Shown: positions 35,534 through 43,096 of the stretch, piece by piece
Layout of the letters: every line of letters begins with the position of its first letter
How positions within the stretch are numbered: the first letter of the stretch is position 1
Assembly (NCBI GenBank): GCA_018268375.1
Contig: JAFDWS010000001.1
Coordinates: forward strand, 377,375 to 441,374
DNA from: Armatimonadota bacterium
Lineage (GTDB): Bacteria; Armatimonadota; Fimbriimonadia; Fimbriimonadales; Fimbriimonadaceae
Direction of reading: 5' to 3'
DNA: 64,000 bases
Program-made: the position numbers and the translations under genes
The notes under the pieces: model-generated
Databases searched by the model: none
What the model was told of the DNA's origin: nothing
What the model saw: only the letters and a program-made list of their open reading frames with translations

Positions 35534-35945
35534 TGCCCGCAGTATAACCACGGCTTGCCTGGCCCTCCTGGTTCTCGCCGGATGCGGAGACCGGGGGCAA
35601 TGGGTCGGCGACTGGAAGGGACGCAGGGCGCTTGCCGTGCCGCCTGGAGAAGACCCCTACGTCGGCGAGTCGTTGGCTGTCGTCAAGCTCTCCATTCTCA
35701 ACGATGGGCACGTGAAACTGACAGAGGAGTCCATTGGCAAACAAGGAAGCATGGCGATCTCTGGCAACACTGCGACCATCACTGTCGAGACGGCCCTCGA
35801 CAGACCTATTGGGAACCTGGGCAAAGAGGGCGAGGCGCTCGGTGGGCAGAGGAACCTGACGCTGAACAAGGACGGGACGATCACCTTTGCGCGGCCCGGC
35901 CTGGAAGACGTCGTCCTAAAGAGGATCCAAACAGCGGCGCCTTGA
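35523..35945 (+). CDS. Small lipoprotein of unknown function
   Basis: This 140-residue protein starts at the ATG at 35523. The lipobox LVLAGC puts the lipidated Cys at residue 21. The mature part begins with short polar sequence [12 protein letters not shown]. It then forms alternating beta strands ([48 protein letters not shown]), similar to small 'lipocalin-like' domains that report weight of added groups in unknown proteins; I cannot name a family. It is divergent from and slightly overlaps purL. A terminator hairpin follows. Confidence 0.75.
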   Translation: MVGIARSITTACLALLVLAGCGDRGQWVGDWKGRRALAVPPGEDPYVGESLAVVKLSILNDGHVKLTEESIGKQGSMAISGNTATITVETALDRPIGNLGKEGEALGGQRNLTLNKDGTITFARPGLEDVVLKRIQTAAP

Positions 35946-35953
35946 AGAAACGC

Positions 35954-35982
35954 GACCCTTGGGCCTGTAGGCACCAAGGGTC
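35954..35982 (+). terminator. Probable terminator of the lipoprotein gene
   Basis: A 9-bp stem GACCCTTGG / CCAAGGGTC with an 11-base loop is followed by TCGACGCTTCTTGTCT. It lies 9 bases past the stop. Confidence 0.65.
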
Positions 35983-36033
35983 TCGACGCTTCTTGTCTCC
36001 ATCGGCCCCTCGGGCGTCCGGGTGAACTACGTT

Positions 36034-36216
36034 TTAGGCAGCTCGTCTCACGTCCGCTGTGTCCGTCCTTCCGCCTTCTGCGACGGTCAGGAGGACTGGC
36101 ACGGTGCTGTAGGTGTCTTCTTGCACCTTCAGCGCTGATTTCGCGGTCACGAAGTAAAACATCGCAGCTGCGAGGACGTAGCCGATCATGAATGCGGCCA
36201 ATAGCACGTCGTTCAT
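36034..36216 (-). CDS. Small single-helix membrane protein
   Basis: This 60-residue ORF has one hydrophobic helix at the N-terminus (VLLAAFMIGYVLAAAMFYFV) followed by a polar tail. The helix makes it look like a real protein rather than chance. AAGGAG lies 13 bases upstream of the ATG, farther than usual. It is part of a perfect inverted repeat GGAGCA-A-TGCTCC (36221-36233), which could hide the ribosome site. I do not recognise a family. Confidence 0.5.
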   Translation of the reverse strand: MNDVLLAAFMIGYVLAAAMFYFVTAKSALKVQEDTYSTVPVLLTVAEGGRTDTADVRRAA

Positions 36217-36302
36217 TATTGGAGCAATGCTCCTTTTCCTGAAGACAAGACTTCTACTGGTTTTGAGCCCCGCAATTCTAATGGAAATTCAGCATTGCAA
36301 GG

Positions 36303-37904
36303 TTATTCGACGGTTGTTGTCGTGTGGGGAAGGTGCCCAAAGATGCACTCCCTCAGTCCTTTGACGCGCTCGCTGATGAGTTCTGCGTCGCGCTGGAAAT
36401 AGATCGGCACCCACACCGCGTCTTGGAGAACGACGTCCTCTGCCTGGGCATAGACGGGCAGGCTCTGGTCAATGTCAGCAATGCTGTCCGCCTGTTTGCA
36501 CAACTGGTCGAAGACCGGGTTGTCGTATCCAAGCTTGTTCTCGGGGCCCCAAGTCGCCAGCATATGGCTCAGGAAGTTCTCGGCGTCAGCGTAGTCGGCA
36601 GCCCATCGCATGTGATAGAAGGTCTGCTGCTTTGCATTGAACTTCGTCAGATAGGCGAGCCATTCCATTGACTGGAGTTTCACATCGACACCGAGGTTGT
36701 TCTTGATATCTTGTGCGACGGCTTCGGCGACAATCTTGATGTCCGGCCTGTTCTCGCGGAAGGTCAACGTCAGGGCCGGTAGGCCGGCGCCCTTGGCGTG
36801 ACCGGCCTGGGCGAGGAGGGCACGCGCCGCGTCCGGGTCGTACTTGAAGCTCTTGGCGTCTTTCCTGTCGCCGCCGGGAACACCGGGAGGCACGATGGAG
36901 TTCGCCATTGTGTTCGCACCACCGAGAAGCTCGTTGCAGATGCGCTCTTTGTTGATCGCCATCGCAAAGGCTTGTCGCACGCGCTTGTCTTTGAAGGGCG
37001 CGTACATCAGCTGGTTCATTCCCACATAAAAGATCGATGGCCTGGGATAGAAGTGGAGCTGCTGTCGCAGCGCCGAATCCTTGTTGATGGCGTCAAGGTC
37101 TTGCCTTTCCAACTGCACGAGGTCGATTTCGCCCTGTTTAAACTTGTTCAGCCTTGTCACCGCGTCGCCGAGAATCGGTCGCTCAATGGTCTTGAGCTTG
37201 GGTGCGCCGTCGTGATAGTCAGCGTTCGCCTCAAGGACGAGCAATTGGTCCTTCAAGTAGGACTTCACCTTGAACGGGCCACAACCGATCATTTTCGCGG
37301 GGTCACTGACGGGCTTGTCCATGTCGAAGCACTCCTTGGGCAAGACGGCTGCGCAGAGATAGGTCAGCTTGCCAAGAAACGCTCGGTTTGGTGCCTTGAT
37401 CGTGATGGACACGGTCTGGGGATCGACGACCTTCACGCCAGCCACATCCTGGGCCTTGCCAGCGAACTTCTCGCTGAATCCGACGATATCGCTCAAATAC
37501 GCGTCCGAGATCGGGCTCGCGAGCTTCGGGTTCGCCGACCTCTCGAAGCTCCACTTCACGTCGTCGGCGGTAACGGCCCTACCGTTGTGGAAGGTCGCCT
37601 TCTTCAAGTGGAAGGTGTAAGTCTTGCCGTCCGGGCTGGCCTCCCATTTCTCGGCCAAGTAGCCGGTCGGCCTGCTCTCGGTGGACCATCCAACGAGCCC
37701 TTCGTAAACCTGTTGAAGCGCGTCGATGGTATCGCCGTCCTGGACGGTGTGGGGATCCATCGTTGTCGGCGTCGTCGGAATCGGATAACGGAAGACACCG
37801 GCGACTTGCTGCGCTTTCGTCGCTTGCTGGGAGAACTTGCCCGGGCCACAGGAGACGGCGAGCAAGAGGGAGGCACCGACGAACGCGAGGCCGATGGGTC
37901 GCAT
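36303..37904 (-). CDS. Peptide ABC transporter substrate-binding lipoprotein (SBP family 5)
   Basis: This 533-residue lipoprotein has lipobox LAVSC (Cys19). It is a cluster C/SBP_bac_5 binding protein, like OppA/DppA: FRYPIPTTPTTMDPHTVQDGDT, VYEGLVGW, WEASPDGKTYTFHLKKATFHNGRAVTADDVKWSFER (in segments), YVGMNQLMYAPFKDKRVRQAFAMAINKE, and a C-terminal DYADAENFLSHML. It would capture oligopeptides in the periplasm. No permease is next to it. It is the last gene of the run that descends from 44206, 12 bases after recO. A partner ATPase may be the OppF-like protein at 29516-30424. Confidence 0.94.
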   Translation of the reverse strand: MRPIGLAFVGASLLLAVSCGPGKFSQQATKAQQVAGVFRYPIPTTPTTMDPHTVQDGDTIDALQQVYEGLVGWSTESRPTGYLAEKWEASPDGKTYTFHLKKATFHNGRAVTADDVKWSFERSANPKLASPISDAYLSDIVGFSEKFAGKAQDVAGVKVVDPQTVSITIKAPNRAFLGKLTYLCAAVLPKECFDMDKPVSDPAKMIGCGPFKVKSYLKDQLLVLEANADYHDGAPKLKTIERPILGDAVTRLNKFKQGEIDLVQLERQDLDAINKDSALRQQLHFYPRPSIFYVGMNQLMYAPFKDKRVRQAFAMAINKERICNELLGGANTMANSIVPPGVPGGDRKDAKSFKYDPDAARALLAQAGHAKGAGLPALTLTFRENRPDIKIVAEAVAQDIKNNLGVDVKLQSMEWLAYLTKFNAKQQTFYHMRWAADYADAENFLSHMLATWGPENKLGYDNPVFDQLCKQADSIADIDQSLPVYAQAEDVVLQDAVWVPIYFQRDAELISERVKGLRECIFGHLPHTTTTVE

Positions 37905-37916
37905 GGTGCCCAGAGT

Positions 37917-38675
37917 TTAGCCGAGGTCAGGGCTCGGTTTCTCGCTCAGCGTCTGGACGAACGACTCATTCGCCGGGAGCCGGTGCTCCAAGGCGCTGCG
38001 CCAGAACGCGAAAAGAGTCCGAGCGCACTCGTCCGCCCGTTTGAGATGGGCGGGAGGCTGATCCAGGTCGACGATCTTCCGCAAAGCGATGAGCGCCTCC
38101 GCAGACACGCGAAACCGGTCTTCGTACCGCAGCGACTCGGACTCTCGCACGTGCCCGCCCGCGAAGGGCGAGACCCAAGCGGGGTTCTCCGAGAGTTGTC
38201 CGCCCGAGACCGCGCTCACTGTCCAATCGGGATGAACCCCCTCGAGGTCAAGCAGCCTGGCCTGCGCCCAAACAAAGGTCGGCACGAGTGGAGCGCCATG
38301 GTCGAGAGCGCCGAGGGCTTGGCCGAGCAGGTCGTAGACCTCCGGCGCTGGGCTCTCGTAGGGAACCCCGACAGCTACGAGCTCCGCAAGTGCGAGCGCC
38401 GCAAGGGTGAGGTCGTAGTCGAGGCGGATGCGGGGGAACGACGTCGCTGGCTGAACCTGCGTAACGAAGCGTCTCAGCTTCCCTTCCGCCCACGTGAATG
38501 TTGCGCGCACGAGCGGCTCGCTGGATCCGGCAAGCCTGGAGCCCGACTTGCGGGCACCCTTGGCGACCACGTCGAGCTTTCCAAGAGTAGGAGTGAACAG
38601 CGTCAGGCGGCGGTCGGCTTCGCCAGAATCGCTCCGGCGAAGCACGATCGCTTCCGACGAGACCTCAGCGGCCAC
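37917..38675 (-). CDS. recO: DNA repair protein RecO, without the usual zinc Cys
   Basis: This 252-residue protein has the RecO N-terminal OB-fold signature SSEAIVLRRSDSGEADRRLTLFTPTLGKLDVVAKGARKSGSRL (here residues about 6-48) and the helical C-terminal domain. RecO loads RecA with RecR in gap repair. The region that normally holds four zinc-binding Cys reads HPDWTVSAVSGGQLSENPAW without any Cys, a loss also seen in other lineages. The start is a GTG at 38675 that overlaps the end of the membrane protein gene by 11 bases. Confidence 0.88.
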   Translation of the reverse strand: MAAEVSSEAIVLRRSDSGEADRRLTLFTPTLGKLDVVAKGARKSGSRLAGSSEPLVRATFTWAEGKLRRFVTQVQPATSFPRIRLDYDLTLAALALAELVAVGVPYESPAPEVYDLLGQALGALDHGAPLVPTFVWAQARLLDLEGVHPDWTVSAVSGGQLSENPAWVSPFAGGHVRESESLRYEDRFRVSAEALIALRKIVDLDQPPAHLKRADECARTLFAFWRSALEHRLPANESFVQTLSEKPSPDLG

Positions 38676-39438
38676 TGAGATGCTGCAGGCTGGTCACCCA
38701 TTCGATCCAGATGTAGAACATCCGGTCGATGACCAGCGCGAAGCGCGCCATGACGGTGCTGCCGAAGATGGCGCCGAAGCCGATCATCAGCATCCACCGA
38801 CCCATCCGGTTGAACCCGGCCAAGAATTTCGTCTTGAGCTCAAAGCTGTAGATGAAGTAAGTGAACGCGGCTAGCAGCGTGACCACGAAGATCAAGTTGT
38901 TCAGTGCTTGGCTCGGATAGATGTTCGAGTTGATCAGTGCGATCTGCTCGGGCGTATATCCGGCACCCGTGGTGACGGGCTTGACGAACGAGCTCCAAGT
39001 CGTCGGGAACACCGGCTGCATCGAAGCATAGAGCTGTGGTCCATACGTCTGCCACCAGATCTGGACTTGCTGGCCCGCCCAGAGCCCAAGGATGATCCCG
39101 ATGGGCACTCGGCTCAGCCAGTTGTGCTTCTTGCTGAAGACAAAGTAGCCGAGCAAGCCGATCGGCAGGAGAACGATATAAACCCAATAACCGGGAGTGG
39201 CCGGCAAATGGGTCTTGTCGTCCAGTTGGCCGACCATTTTGAGCCACCACTGCGGATACAGCGTCTCCTTCCACAGCGCGACCATGGCGTAGCCGGCGGC
39301 CAAGCCAAGGAAGATGTGCTCGAAGAACCGGAAGAACTTCGTCTCCTTGTAGAGCACGCTGTACAAGCCGATTGTGGCGAGCACGCCGCAGGACAACTTG
39401 ATGAAGTTGAACAGGTCGATGGACTGTTGGTTGACCAT
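38665..39438 (-). CDS. Multi-pass membrane protein of the DUF6754-associated operon
   Basis: This 257-residue protein has about six hydrophobic helices: LSCGVLATIGLYSVLY, IFLGLAAGYAMVALW, YWVYIVLLPIGLLGYFVF, VPIGIILGLWAGQQV, NLIFVVTLLAAFTYFIYSF, and MLMIGFGAIFGSTVMARFALVI. An extracytoplasmic loop (YGPQLYASMQPVFPTTW) lies between helices 4 and 5. I recognise no transporter motif. Its ATG follows the TAA of the preceding gene with no gap. It is the last of six uncharacterised membrane-associated genes (43092 down to 38665). Confidence 0.85.
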   Translation of the reverse strand: MVNQQSIDLFNFIKLSCGVLATIGLYSVLYKETKFFRFFEHIFLGLAAGYAMVALWKETLYPQWWLKMVGQLDDKTHLPATPGYWVYIVLLPIGLLGYFVFSKKHNWLSRVPIGIILGLWAGQQVQIWWQTYGPQLYASMQPVFPTTWSSFVKPVTTGAGYTPEQIALINSNIYPSQALNNLIFVVTLLAAFTYFIYSFELKTKFLAGFNRMGRWMLMIGFGAIFGSTVMARFALVIDRMFYIWIEWVTSLQHLSGR

Positions 39439-40416
39439 TTACGAAGCCCTCTCTGCCTTGCGGCCCAGGAACATGCCCACGTTGCCAAGGATGACCGCGA
39501 TGATCAGCAACAAGATGGCAAAGTGGAACGACAGGTAGTAGAGCGAGCCGCGCGCAAAGGTCTTGCCCTCAGTGACAGGTTCGGCTGATTTGTCCTCCTT
39601 TCCGGCCCAGGGCACCTCGATCCTTCCGTTCTTGTTTGGATCGGGGTGGTTCAGGCCGTACTTCATCATGTACTCCATGTCGTACACGCCTTTCAGCCCG
39701 ATCGCCACGCCTTTGATCTGGCCAGCTTGGTACCAGGGGAGCGCGCTCGGCCCAATGACGCCGGTGCACATGACGGCAAGATTGGTCCGCTCGTTCAGCC
39801 TCTCCACAGCACGGTCGACCGTGCTCGAAGCCGTCACGATCATGTAGAGCCCTGCATCGCCCACGGTTTGAACTTTGCTCAGGACGGGCGATTCGAAGGC
39901 AGGGCGGTCGGAACCCGTGTTGGGATCCTTGACCCGCCGGGAAGCAAAGGCTTTGCGCACGTCGAACGCGATGGCGTTCAAAGTGCCTTCCGCGTTCGGG
40001 AAGTAGGCAAGGTCGACGTAGTCGTCCCAAGTCTTGTACTCGGTGAGCCCTGCCTCTTTGCGTTCCAGGTTGATGTTACGAATGACCTCGCGATAAACGC
40101 CTGGCGCCTGAGCGTCGCCCACGGAGTAGACGACGAACTTGATCTTTCGGGACATCAGGATGCGCAAGAGCGCTTCCATGTGGCCGGCATTCTCGCCTCG
40201 GGTCGAGACGGTCCAGTCGGACTGGAGGAAGACTGTCTTGTCCTGAGGAATGGTCATGAGGCGGTAGTACAGCGCCTTGGTGTAGGCGTCGGGCTCCACG
40301 GGCAGGTCGGTCTTGATGAAGAGCGGGACCGTTGTGAAGACCACCAGGATCGCGTAAAGGATCCGGCGGTCCAGGTTCTGCATCCTTTCGAGGAAGGTCG
40401 GCTTGGTGTCGCTCAT
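39439..40416 (-). CDS. Membrane-anchored protein with large extracytoplasmic domain
   Basis: This 325-residue protein has one helix near the N-terminus (ILYAILVVFTTVPLFI) and one near the C-terminus (FHFAILLLIIAVILGNVGMFLG). They flank about 240 residues that look alpha/beta and Rossmann-like (MSRKIKFVVYSVGDAQAPGVY, EGTLNAIAFDVRKAF, LAVMCTGVIGPSALPWYQAGQIKGVAIGL in pieces). No catalytic motif is known to me. It is coupled by ATGA to the gene at 40413-41369. It may be the sensor or substrate-contact part of the operon's complex. Confidence 0.85.
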   Translation of the reverse strand: MSDTKPTFLERMQNLDRRILYAILVVFTTVPLFIKTDLPVEPDAYTKALYYRLMTIPQDKTVFLQSDWTVSTRGENAGHMEALLRILMSRKIKFVVYSVGDAQAPGVYREVIRNINLERKEAGLTEYKTWDDYVDLAYFPNAEGTLNAIAFDVRKAFASRRVKDPNTGSDRPAFESPVLSKVQTVGDAGLYMIVTASSTVDRAVERLNERTNLAVMCTGVIGPSALPWYQAGQIKGVAIGLKGVYDMEYMMKYGLNHPDPNKNGRIEVPWAGKEDKSAEPVTEGKTFARGSLYYLSFHFAILLLIIAVILGNVGMFLGRKAERAS

Positions 40417-41369
40417 ACCGTGACACCTCCCTTCTCAAGGCCCAGCCAGAGCCGAAGCCCCATGGCGAGGGCGCCGAGGCCGATGCCGAAGTCGACAGCG
40501 CGAAGGGCTGGCACCTGCAACGTGTTCCGCAACCAACCGGCCGCGCTTGTTATCTTCAGATTGTTGAGGTAGCCCGCCTCGTTGATCTCTGGGTTGGCGA
40601 GGGGGATATGCATGCCAGCAGCCATGTTCGCGACGCCGTGGTTCCAAGCGAAGACGATGCCGCCGAGCAAGCTGATCATCAAGATGAGCGCGCTGGCCAT
40701 GAGCACGGTCGCCTCGACAGACCTGATCCGGAACGCCCGATACGCCGCGGAAAGGATGAAGAAGGCGATCATCGAGAACATCGCCGAGTCCATTTGCTGG
40801 AGAAATCCATCGAAGAGCAAGTTCTGGGCGAAGTTGATGGGCGTCCAATTGACCATCTCTTGGAGCTTGCCTTCCTTGCCCGCGACAGAGAACTCGCGCA
40901 TGTACCAATCCATGTAGCCGACCAGAGTGATCGCCAGCATGGAAACGATGAGCACAATGCTGAACGGGCTGTCGGCTTGTCTCTTGACGATCTTCGAGAG
41001 GTGGATACGGAGCAGCGAGTAGATGCCTAGTCCGAGCAGGATCGTCGTCAAGATGTTGCTGACGTCGGCCACCCTGGGCTGAATATCGTTCAGAAGGAAG
41101 CCAATGCCTTCAATGCCATCGCGCGGAAGCGTGTTCGGCTCTCGGCTCACTGGTTGTGGCCAGATCCAAAGGGCGACATAGAACGCACCTGCAATGAAGG
41201 TGAAGAACCAGACGACCGGTCGCCGCACACGAGTGGGCGCGTTCATGAGGAACGCCACGATGCCGCAACAGAGCAACAGGGTCACGCCGATCTTCAGCCA
41301 CAGCTCCCCAGAGAGCGGCGGAACCCGCCAGAAATTGTAAGTGGGCACCTGGGCCAACAGATTAATCAC
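40413..41369 (-). CDS. Multi-pass membrane protein of the DUF6754-associated operon
   Basis: This 318-residue protein has about seven hydrophobic segments: LWLKIGVTLLLCCGIVAFL, VVWFFTFIAGAFYVALWIW, ILTTILLGLGIYSLL, IVLIVSMLAITLVGY, AMFSMIAFFILSAAY, TVLMASALILMISLLGGIVFAWN, and a weaker C-terminal one (AVDFGIGLGALAMGL). Charged loops contain SKIVKRQADSPF and YMREFSVAGKEGKLQ. I recognise no family with confidence. Both ends overlap neighbours by ATGA, so its synthesis is tied to theirs. Confidence 0.85.
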   Translation of the reverse strand: MINLLAQVPTYNFWRVPPLSGELWLKIGVTLLLCCGIVAFLMNAPTRVRRPVVWFFTFIAGAFYVALWIWPQPVSREPNTLPRDGIEGIGFLLNDIQPRVADVSNILTTILLGLGIYSLLRIHLSKIVKRQADSPFSIVLIVSMLAITLVGYMDWYMREFSVAGKEGKLQEMVNWTPINFAQNLLFDGFLQQMDSAMFSMIAFFILSAAYRAFRIRSVEATVLMASALILMISLLGGIVFAWNHGVANMAAGMHIPLANPEINEAGYLNNLKITSAAGWLRNTLQVPALRAVDFGIGLGALAMGLRLWLGLEKGGVTV

Positions 41370-42367
41370 TGCTCACCTCCTCCTGCTTCCTTCGGAGCGT
41401 CAGGGTCAGGTTGCCTTGTGACCGTCAAGTCTTCCTTGGTGAAGAGCGGGTTGAACGCGCGGTAGAGGCCAGTGTCCTCGGGAGAGGCTAGTTCGGTTTT
41501 GCCGTCGTCGTTCTTCTTCCACGTCTCCGCCGTCGAGAACGTCTTCTTTTGGTCTTCGGTCAACTTATTCCAATCTTCTTCACTCGCGTCCTTGAGTGTC
41601 ATGCGGTGGGTGTCGGTCATTTGGCCCCGCTGGTAGCTGTTCACCCAAAAGCCGAGGAAGACGGTCGCGGCCATGAGGATTTTCGCCCAGTCTTGACCGA
41701 CCAGACTTCCGACCAAGATCGGCTGCCGGGTGAGGTAGGCGCTCGCTGCGTAAAACTCGTCGCCGATCAAGACGTAGTCACAAGCTGCGATGAAGAAGGG
41801 GGTCTGCGACTTTTCAGTCGAGCCGGCGACTTGGATGGCACCAACGCCGTTCGCGGTCTCGGCGAAAATCAGGGACTCGGCAAAGAACTCTCCTAGAAAG
41901 AACGCGGCGGCGACCTTCTCGCGGAGGATGAGGCCACTGACGCCAGCGGCAAAGGCGAACTGGCGGTCGGTCACGAACCGTACTGAGTCCGTGTCGTAAC
42001 GCTCTTCTAAGCCTTGTTGCTGATAGACGTCGCGGATGACCTCTTGGGCAACGGTGTAGACGGCGGCGTTCGCCACGCACAGTCGTATCGGGGTCGAGAA
42101 CTGCGCCGCAGTCTTCGTGACGTGGGCGAAGATGTTGACCGCTTGGACCGAGATCGCGTTCAGGTCGCCGACGCCGGGAACCATGAGGACGGGTCGGCCC
42201 ATTTCGGTTGCGCGGCCGATCGCGTCGTCGATCGCGTTCAGGCCGGGAATGCGCCGAATGAAGAGATCCTTGCGTTTCTTTTCCGAGCGGTAGATGTTGA
42301 ACAGGATGAAGAACACGAGCAGTAACGTGTAAACCATCCCGACCCATGCTGTGTCATGCCATTGCAT
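41366..42367 (-). CDS. DUF6754-like membrane protein
   Basis: This 333-residue protein has an N-terminal helix (MVYTLLLVFFILFNIY) and a soluble domain at residues about 30-235. It includes GRPVLMVPGVGDLNAISVQAVNI, VANAAVYTVAQEVIRDVYQ, FVTDRQFAFAAGVSGLILREK, GEFFAESLIFAETANGVGAIQVAG and QTPFFIAACDYVLIGDEFYAASAYLTR (quoted in parts of the chain). A second helix sits near residue 245, and a polar, acidic tail follows. The pattern matches my recollection of DUF6754, described in several phyla without known function. The tail (DPDAPKEAGGGEQ) is probably disordered. Confidence 0.85.
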   Translation of the reverse strand: MQWHDTAWVGMVYTLLLVFFILFNIYRSEKKRKDLFIRRIPGLNAIDDAIGRATEMGRPVLMVPGVGDLNAISVQAVNIFAHVTKTAAQFSTPIRLCVANAAVYTVAQEVIRDVYQQQGLEERYDTDSVRFVTDRQFAFAAGVSGLILREKVAAAFFLGEFFAESLIFAETANGVGAIQVAGSTEKSQTPFFIAACDYVLIGDEFYAASAYLTRQPILVGSLVGQDWAKILMAATVFLGFWVNSYQRGQMTDTHRMTLKDASEEDWNKLTEDQKKTFSTAETWKKNDDGKTELASPEDTGLYRAFNPLFTKEDLTVTRQPDPDAPKEAGGGEQ

Positions 42368-42719
42368 CGAGGTTGTCAGACCCTCCTTTGGGTTCTTCTC
42401 GTAGGAACTCCAGCCGCTTGATCAAGTCCTCCACGGACTGTCTGTCCCCCGCGAGCTGGCTATAGTCGTCGACGTTGCCGATGCCCACGAACGGGATCAG
42501 GAACGGAGAGAAGACGACAAGGGACTGGGAGGCGAGGCCGGCGAGCGGCTTATGCATCTCGAGGAAGAGGATCGCTGGGGTCTCCATCCGGCGCTTGTGG
42601 ACGGCTTGCGCCACCTTCTCCACAAGCTCCGCTTTCTTCTCTTGGTTCAGAGGTTCGTTCCAGAGACCTTGCATCGCTTTCCCAGAGTGCGCGTATTTTG
42701 CCCAATACTTGGGCTTCAT
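42354..42719 (-). CDS. Small protein of the DUF6754-associated operon
   Basis: This 121-residue protein starts at the ATG at 42719; ATG 42674 (GGGA nearby) or ATG 42587 are alternatives. A conserved-looking core, RRMETPAILFLEMHKPLAGLASQSLVVFSPFLIPFVG, spans residues about 44-80. It combines an amphipathic part with a hydrophobic stretch that may sit in the membrane, and VEDLIKRLEFLREEP follows. The 'TPAI.FLE..KPL' block is what persuades me it is real. Its 5' part overlaps the PH-like gene by up to 170 bases in another frame, and its 3' end overlaps DUF6754 by 14 bases. Confidence 0.7.
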   Translation of the reverse strand: MKPKYWAKYAHSGKAMQGLWNEPLNQEKKAELVEKVAQAVHKRRMETPAILFLEMHKPLAGLASQSLVVFSPFLIPFVGIGNVDDYSQLAGDRQSVEDLIKRLEFLREEPKGGSDNLDAMA

Positions 42720-43092
42720 TGCCCGTGTATCGCAGAAACAGACCGCGGAAGGCGTCCATTCGGTTCGGTTCATCGAACGGACTGAGCCTAACGCCACCGG
42801 CTTGTGGGATCAGACGCTTGACCTCCTCCCAACGGATCGAAGACTTTGAGAAACCGATCTTCTGCGACGCCTCGTTTTCGTCGAGCCGGTATTTGACGGG
42901 CAAGAAGAGCTCGGCAGTCGAGAGGAAGACCACCGCGATCCCAATGAGGGCGAAGAGGACGTGGTGAAGGATTGTCAGCCCGCCCAGGCCTGCCAGGAGC
43001 ATGAAGGCGACGGCCACGAATCTTCGACTGGGATCCTTCTCCCAGGCGCGATACTGCCACTCCATCGGCGGCTTTGACTGGGGAACCTGCAC
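42550..43092 (-). CDS. Two-helix membrane protein with PH-like domain
   Basis: This 180-residue frame starts at GTG 43092, or ATG 43065 (MEWQYRAWEKD). Two adjacent helices (FVAVAFMLLAGLGGLTILHH and VLFALIGIAVVFLSTAELFLP) are followed by a domain like bacterial PH/YcxB proteins: YRLDENEASQKIG, IRWEEVKRLIPQAGGVRLSPF, RGLFLRY, QVLGKIRALW. The last 40 residues or so are acidic and Ser/Pro-rich and coincide with the next gene in another frame. They may be a disordered tail. It starts 4 bases after the acyl-CoA dehydrogenase stop. Confidence 0.7.
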   Translation of the reverse strand: MQVPQSKPPMEWQYRAWEKDPSRRFVAVAFMLLAGLGGLTILHHVLFALIGIAVVFLSTAELFLPVKYRLDENEASQKIGFSKSSIRWEEVKRLIPQAGGVRLSPFDEPNRMDAFRGLFLRYTGNEAQVLGKIRALWESDARSLERTSEPREESGACGEGGASRPQAPDGDPSDPLPRDA

Positions 43093-43096
43093 AGCT

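Noticed and set aside
36798-38678. 626-residue plus-strand open frame
   Set aside because: It covers recO and the SBP gene antisense, and both of those have unmistakable family motifs.
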